A DNA stretch of 64,000 nt from CAZBQC01 sp964494015 (GTDB taxonomy: Bacteria; Bacillota_I; Bacilli_A; RF39; UBA660). Position numbers and translations under genes: made by a program. Positions 60,239-64,000 of the stretch are shown one piece after another; position 1 is the stretch's first letter, and each line of letters opens with the position of its first letter. The stretch is from the NCBI GenBank assembly GCA_964494015.1, contig CAZBQC010000001.1:1-64000 (forward strand). Direction: 5' to 3'. The notes under the pieces are model-generated. The model saw only the letters and a list, made by a program, of their open reading frames with translations, searched no databases and had not been told where the DNA came from.

Positions 60239-61285
60239 ATGACTGTTATTTCAATGAGTTATTTATTAGAAGCAGGTGTTCATTTTGGACACCAAAAGAA
60301 AAGATGGAATCCAAAGATGAAGGAGTATATCTTTTCATCACGTGATGATATTTATATTATCGATTTACAAAAGACGGTTAAAAAGCTAGAAGAAGCTTAT
60401 ACTAAGTTAGAAGAAATTACTAAGAATGGTGGCAAGGTTATCTTTGTTGGAACTAAAAAGCAAGCTAAAGAAGCGGTCGAAGAATGTGCTAACCGTACAA
60501 AGATGTATTTTGTCAGTGAAAGATGGTTAGGAGGAACTCTAACTAATTTCAAGACCATTAGAAGCCGAGTTAGAAGACTTGAAGAAATCGAAAAGATGGA
60601 AAAGGATGGTATTTTTGAAATTCTACCTAAAAAAGAAGTATCTTTATTAAATAAAGAATATCAGAAGCTTAATCGTTATTTAAGAGGAATTAGAGACATG
60701 GAAAAACTTCCTCAAGCAATGATTATTGTCGATCCACAAAAGGAATTAAATGCCATTCATGAAGCTAAAAAGTTACATATTCCCGTCGTTGGACTGGTCG
60801 ATACTAATGGCGACCCGGATTTAGTCGATTATGTCATTCCTGGTAATGATGATGCTGTCAGGTCAGTCAAACTAGTGTTAGGTGGCTTAACTAATGCCAT
60901 TGCTAGTGTCAATGGCAACGAAGTCATCGATTATGTAGTTGAAGATGAAAAAGGTGCTAAAAAAACTAAGGTTCATGAAAGTAAAGAAGAGTCTGTTTTA
61001 GTTGAAGAAGTGATAACCAAAGAAGAAGTAAAAGAAGAAATTAAAGAAGAAATTAAAGAAGAAATTAAAGAAGAAATTAAAGAAGAGGTTATCGTTAACG
61101 AGGAAGTACCAGTAGCTCCTAAAAAGACCAGAGTTAAAAAAGAAGTAGCGAAGAAAGAACCAGAAATATCTCTTAAGAACCTTTCTAAGATGAATATTAC
61201 TGAATTAAAGGCTCTTGCTAAAGAAAAGGGTATTAAAGGTTATTCTAAGTTAAAAAAAGATGAATTAATTAAAGAATTAAAATAG
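60239..61285 (+). CDS. rpsB: Ribosomal protein S2 with C-terminal Rho_N/SAP-like extension
   Basis: This protein has 348 residues against about 230-260 normally. Residues 1-225 are typical S2 ([67 protein letters not shown]). A long acidic linker follows, including a KEEI tandem repeat, then a basic stretch. The final domain (about 311-348; [20 protein letters not shown], then a [14 protein letters not shown] end) is of Rho_N/SAP type, closely resembling the L20 tail. tsf follows after nine bases. Confidence 0.95.
   Translation: MTVISMSYLLEAGVHFGHQKKRWNPKMKEYIFSSRDDIYIIDLQKTVKKLEEAYTKLEEITKNGGKVIFVGTKKQAKEAVEECANRTKMYFVSERWLGGTLTNFKTIRSRVRRLEEIEKMEKDGIFEILPKKEVSLLNKEYQKLNRYLRGIRDMEKLPQAMIIVDPQKELNAIHEAKKLHIPVVGLVDTNGDPDLVDYVIPGNDDAVRSVKLVLGGLTNAIASVNGNEVIDYVVEDEKGAKKTKVHESKEESVLVEEVITKEEVKEEIKEEIKEEIKEEIKEEVIVNEEVPVAPKKTRVKKEVAKKEPEISLKNLSKMNITELKALAKEKGIKGYSKLKKDELIKELK
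61031..61090 (+). repeat. 12-bp tandem repeat in rpsB
   Basis: The unit AAAGAAGAAATT occurs four times in perfect tandem (61031-61078) plus a partial copy, coding KEEI repeats in the S2 linker. Copy number may vary by slippage without breaking the frame. Confidence 0.85.
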
Positions 61286-61294
61286 GAGAGAGAC

Positions 61295-62167
61295 ATGACA
61301 AGTGCAAATGATATTAAAGCTTTGAGGGAAAAAACGGGTGCTGGATTTTCAGACTGCAAAAAAGCCTTAGAAGCTACTAATAATGATATGGAAAAAGCTA
61401 TTGATTGGTTACGTGAAAAAGGAATTAGCAGTGCGGCTAAAAAAGAGGCGAGGATTGCGGCTGAAGGACTTTGCAATATTCAGGTTGTTGGAAATACTGC
61501 TGTCATCGTCGAAGTTAATTCAGAAACTGATTTTGTAGCTAGGAATATAGAATTTCAAAATTTATGTCAGTTTCTTGCTACTCAAATTTTAAATAATGAC
61601 GTTACTGATTTAGAGAGTGTTTTTAATTTAAAAACAACTGACGGAACAGTCAAAGATACAATTATTAGTTACATTTCTAAAATTGGAGAAAAATTATCTT
61701 TAAGACGTTTTGCAAAATTAGTGAAAGAAGAAAATCAAGTGTTTGGAACTTATTTACATATGGGTGGTAAAATTGGAGTCTTGGTTCTTTTAGATGGCAA
61801 TGATCAAGAAGTAGCCAAGGATGTTGCTATGCATATTGCAGCGATGAAACCAAGTTATATTAGTCGTAATGAAATAAGTAGTGAGACTTTAGAAAAAGAA
61901 AAAGCAATTATCAAGGAACAAGCGATCAACGAAGGGAAATCTCCAGAAATAGCTGAAAAGATGATTACTGGTCGCATCAATAAATTTTATCAAGAAGTCT
62001 GCCTACTTGAACAATTATTTGTTAAAAATGATGATCTTCAAGTAGGAGTCTATGTTCAAAATCATCAAAGTGCCGTCAAGCAAATGATTCGTTTCGAAGT
62101 TGGAGAAGGACTTGAAAAAAGATGTGAAGATTTTGCCGAAGAGGTCATGAAACAGATTAGGAATTAA
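61295..62167 (+). CDS. tsf: Elongation factor Ts
   Basis: This 290-residue nucleotide exchange factor for EF-Tu has an N-terminal UBA-like domain (IKALREKTGAGFSDCKKALE) followed by VEVNSETDFVARN and the coiled-coil core with VAMHIAAMKPSYI. AGGAGAGAG precedes the ATG. Order rpsB-tsf is conserved across bacteria. Confidence 0.96.
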   Translation: MTSANDIKALREKTGAGFSDCKKALEATNNDMEKAIDWLREKGISSAAKKEARIAAEGLCNIQVVGNTAVIVEVNSETDFVARNIEFQNLCQFLATQILNNDVTDLESVFNLKTTDGTVKDTIISYISKIGEKLSLRRFAKLVKEENQVFGTYLHMGGKIGVLVLLDGNDQEVAKDVAMHIAAMKPSYISRNEISSETLEKEKAIIKEQAINEGKSPEIAEKMITGRINKFYQEVCLLEQLFVKNDDLQVGVYVQNHQSAVKQMIRFEVGEGLEKRCEDFAEEVMKQIRN

Positions 62168-62171
62168 AATT

Positions 62172-62729
62172 ATGAAGAAGTATTTGATATTATTATTAAT
62201 CGTGGTTTTGGTTGGAAGTGGATGTACGATTACTAAATTAAAGAAAGATAGTATTAGTTTTAGTGAAGAGTATAATATCAGTAAAAATAATATGTTTGTC
62301 TATGCAACAGCAGACGAAGTAATCGATATTTTAAAAAAGGGAACGGGAATAATTTATTTTGGTTTTCCTGAATGCCCATGGTGTCAAGCAGCTATCAAGA
62401 TGTTTTATGAGGTAGCCAGCAAGAAAAATGTCGAGAAGGTATATTATCTGAATATTAAAGAAATGCGCAATCAAAACACGAAAGAATATCAAGATATTGT
62501 TACTTTGATTAGCGATTATTTATACAAGGATTCGCAAGATCAAAAAAGAATCTTTGTACCAGATTTCTACTTTGTAAAAGATGGAAAAGTTCTTTATCAT
62601 AATAACGATATGTCGACTAATAGTGGGGATATAGAAGAATATTTAACTGATGAAGTTAAAGAAGAGATCAAAGGTAAATACTTGGAAGGAATTGTCAAAA
62701 TTTATTCAGTCAGTTGTAAAGAATGTTAA
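62172..62729 (+). CDS. Thioredoxin-fold lipoprotein
   Basis: A 185-residue lipoprotein (signal peptide with lipobox VGSGC, Cys18). An extracellular thioredoxin-like domain holds the redox motif CPWC in FGFPECPWCQAAIKMF and a cis-Pro region (FVPDFYFVKDGKV). The last three residues are CKEC-like, a second Cys pair. It may reduce or oxidise exported proteins. It starts four bases after tsf, an odd place for it, since pyrH usually follows tsf directly. Confidence 0.75.
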   Translation: MKKYLILLLIVVLVGSGCTITKLKKDSISFSEEYNISKNNMFVYATADEVIDILKKGTGIIYFGFPECPWCQAAIKMFYEVASKKNVEKVYYLNIKEMRNQNTKEYQDIVTLISDYLYKDSQDQKRIFVPDFYFVKDGKVLYHNNDMSTNSGDIEEYLTDEVKEEIKGKYLEGIVKIYSVSCKEC

Positions 62730-62733
62730 TGAA

Positions 62734-62757
62734 TAACTACTAGTAATAGTAGTTTTT
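62734..62757 (+). terminator. Terminator after the rpsB-tsf-lipoprotein unit
   Basis: AACTACTA and TAGTAGTT pair around GTAA, followed by a T-rich stretch. It separates pyrH from the rpsB unit, or attenuates read-through into it. Confidence 0.75.
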
Positions 62758-62807
62758 AATTGAAAAATATTTGTTTCAATGATAAGATTATCTTATATGA
62801 GGTAAAT

Positions 62808-63515
62808 ATGTATAAGAGAGTACTTTTAAAACTTAGTGGCGAGTCGCTTGGAAAAGAGAAAGAAGGCTTAGATTTTGCTTTAGTTTTAGAAGTTTGCAAT
62901 TATGTTAAGTTTTTGATCGAAAAGGGTTATGAGATAGTTATCGTCGTCGGTGGTGGCAATTATTGGCGAGGTCGGGATAATTTAGAAATTGAAAAGGTCA
63001 CTTCTGATACGATTGGGATGCTGGGTACCATTATCAATGCGTTAGCTTTAAAAGATGGTTTTCGTCAGGTAGGTATCAAGGCAATCGTTTCAACACCATT
63101 TAATTTTAACGAGTTGTTACCACAATATAAAAGCCAAGAATTGGTGTCAGCCTTAGATTTGAAGAATGTCGTTATCTTTGGTGGTGGAATCGGTAAATCT
63201 GGTTATTCAACTGATTCAGCGGCATCTCACGAAGCGGTGGTTACCAAGTGCGATTTGATTGTAAAATTAACTAATGTCGATGGAGTTTATGATCGTGATC
63301 CAAGTGTCGATAAGGATGCCCAAAAATATGACCAGATATCCTTTAAAGAGGTACTCGACAAAGGTCTGAAGATTATGGATTTATCAGCTATTAAAGAGTG
63401 TATGGAAAACAATATCAGTATTGCCGTCATCAATTTTAAGGACAAAGATAATCTTTTAAGAATCTTAAATCAAGAGAAAGTAGGGACGTTGATAAGTAAT
63501 GAGAAAAGTAATTAA
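62808..63515 (+). CDS. pyrH: UMP kinase
   Basis: A 235-residue amino acid kinase-fold enzyme phosphorylates UMP to UDP. ATG 62808 behind ATGAGGTAAAT gives the family N-terminus (YKRVLLKLSGESLG). VVGGGNYWRGR, GMLGTIINALAL and NVDGVYDRDP are characteristic. The open frame extends upstream through the terminator region, so the later start is preferred. Confidence 0.95.
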   Translation: MYKRVLLKLSGESLGKEKEGLDFALVLEVCNYVKFLIEKGYEIVIVVGGGNYWRGRDNLEIEKVTSDTIGMLGTIINALALKDGFRQVGIKAIVSTPFNFNELLPQYKSQELVSALDLKNVVIFGGGIGKSGYSTDSAASHEAVVTKCDLIVKLTNVDGVYDRDPSVDKDAQKYDQISFKEVLDKGLKIMDLSAIKECMENNISIAVINFKDKDNLLRILNQEKVGTLISNEKSN

Positions 63516-63717
63516 TCTTGACAATGATCAGCTAGTAAAAAACTTAAAAAAGCGAAAAATACTTCGCTATGTAATTATCTTTTTAGCTCTTCTAACAGTC
63601 TTTTTAGCAGCTTATTCGCTATTTACTGATTTTTCTTTCTATTATTCACTAATTCCCTTTGTAATGTATACATTTTTTAAGTATTGGCGAGATAGTTTAA
63701 AGATCGAAAAGAAATAG
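63499..63717 (+). CDS. Small two-helix membrane protein overlapping pyrH
   Basis: A 72-residue protein has a basic N-terminus and two transmembrane helices (about 22-42 and 47-63). It overlaps pyrH by 17 bp and ends in a terminator. Family unknown. In many bacteria frr stands after pyrH; here this gene takes the place and no frr is visible before the window ends. Confidence 0.5.
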   Translation: MRKVINLDNDQLVKNLKKRKILRYVIIFLALLTVFLAAYSLFTDFSFYYSLIPFVMYTFFKYWRDSLKIEKK

Positions 63718-63747
63718 ATTTCACTTTTGGTGAAATCTATTTTTTAG
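63712..63747. terminator. Bidirectional terminator between convergent genes
   Basis: AAATAGATTTCAC and GTGAAATCTATTT pair around a 5-nt loop, with T-runs on both strands. It serves pyrH and its partner and the convergent sspI gene. Confidence 0.9.
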
Positions 63748-63933
63748 TATTTCCAAGATCGTTTTTTTAAAGTTTTCGTCTCCATCCGTCCAAATAATTT
63801 CAAAGAAAACTCCCATGCCAGGAAGAGTGACTTCATCTTGCTCACTAATACTGGCATTAATAGCTTTTTTAATAGTTTCATCGTCATCATTTTTGAAATT
63901 ATTAATTATATATTCCCTAATACTTTTATCCAT
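63721..63933 (-). CDS. sspI: Small acid-soluble spore protein, SspI family
   Basis: This 70-residue protein has a C-terminal half that matches the SspI pattern: a polar stretch, LPGMGVFFEIIW (LPGLGVLFEVIW in Bacillus), then DENFKKTILEIL. SspI is a minor protein of the spore core made only in the forespore. The start is taken at ATG (complement 63931-63933) because AAAGGA lies at the right distance; a TTG 15 bases earlier is less likely. This is the most specific sporulation marker in the window. Confidence 0.88.
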   Translation of the reverse strand: MDKSIREYIINNFKNDDDETIKKAINASISEQDEVTLPGMGVFFEIIWTDGDENFKKTILEILKNRFHQK

Positions 63934-63951
63934 ATCTAGTCCTTTCAATAA

Positions 63952-63980
63952 TATTATTGATAGATATTCAAAAAATATAC
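63952..63980 (-). promoter_or_regulatory. Possible forespore promoter of sspI
   Basis: On the minus strand GTATA (63980-63976), a 16-nt spacer and CAATAATA (63959-63952) loosely fit a sigma-G promoter. The assignment is weak. Confidence 0.25.
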
Positions 63981-64000
63981 TAGTATTTTTCTCTAAAATA

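Noticed and set aside
61031..61090. Tandem repeats in rpsB as a CRISPR-like array
   Set aside because: The repeats are contiguous 12-mers in frame, with no spacers.

Overview
The window is chromosomal DNA of a low-GC (roughly one third G+C by eye), Gram-positive-type bacterium of the class Bacilli that forms endospores. Spore genes are scattered through it: a SpoIVB-type signalling protease, a SpoVID-like LysM protein followed by a YsxE/CotS-family kinase-like protein, and a small acid-soluble spore protein of the SspI family. TGA is used as a stop, so the genetic code is standard. Sortase-anchored and repeat-rich surface proteins, together with a chromosomal type IV secretion locus, suggest a host-associated (for example gut) lineage near the Erysipelotrichales/RF39 group; that placement is inference. 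I see no tRNA, rRNA, CRISPR array, insertion sequence, integrase or replication origin.

Layout. 1-6.5 kb: the tail of an unknown gene, then a class B-like sortase and its probable substrate, a 1783-residue vWA/MucBP-repeat wall protein. 6.6-8.5 kb: typA. 8.5-21.9 kb: a type IV secretion-like operon made of two tandem VirB2-like proteins, VirB6/TrbL-like, PrgI-like, a VirB4 split over two ORFs, a SpoIID-C39-like wall hydrolase, a lipoprotein and VirD4, with no relaxase. 21.9-26.7 kb: rhodanese, polA, cation efflux transporter, mutM. 26.8-30.1 kb: an accessory patch (KilA-N protein, stand-alone CofE-like ligase, nucleotidyltransferase) bracketed by short imperfect direct repeats. 30.2-42.2 kb: core repair, RNA and metabolism genes (uvrC, mutL, miaA, superoxide dismutase, galE, nusB, xseA, xseB) and a large BIG2-domain protein. 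42.3-45.0 kb: a second accessory patch of BRO-N and RhuM/Fic genes. 45.1-55.2 kb: helD-like helicase, sugar nucleotidyltransferase, spoIVB, lon, spoVID/ysxE-like pair, polysaccharide deacetylase. 55.3-58.6 kb: a surface protein with an internal duplication. 58.6-64.0 kb: the infC-rpmI-rplT and rpsB-tsf-pyrH translation clusters, ending with sspI on the minus strand.

Most exciting signals. (1) Every BRO-N or RhuM reading frame at 42.4-45.0 kb, including a decayed one, carries a 25-31 nt odd-centred palindrome at the same codon position of its family. The arm sequences differ completely between paralogues while the pairing is kept; a further palindrome of the same shape lies upstream. (2) The relaxase-less type IV system uses a cell-wall enzyme that joins a sporulation-type SpoIID glycan-cleaving domain to a C39-like cysteine peptidase. 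(3) Ribosomal proteins L20 and S2, encoded side by side, both end in long charged linkers capped by Rho_N/SAP-like helical domains. (4) infC appears to start at AUA behind an attenuator-like leader.

Promoters are often of the extended -10 type (TGnTATAAT), and most transcription units end in clear hairpin-plus-T terminators, several of them shared by convergent genes.
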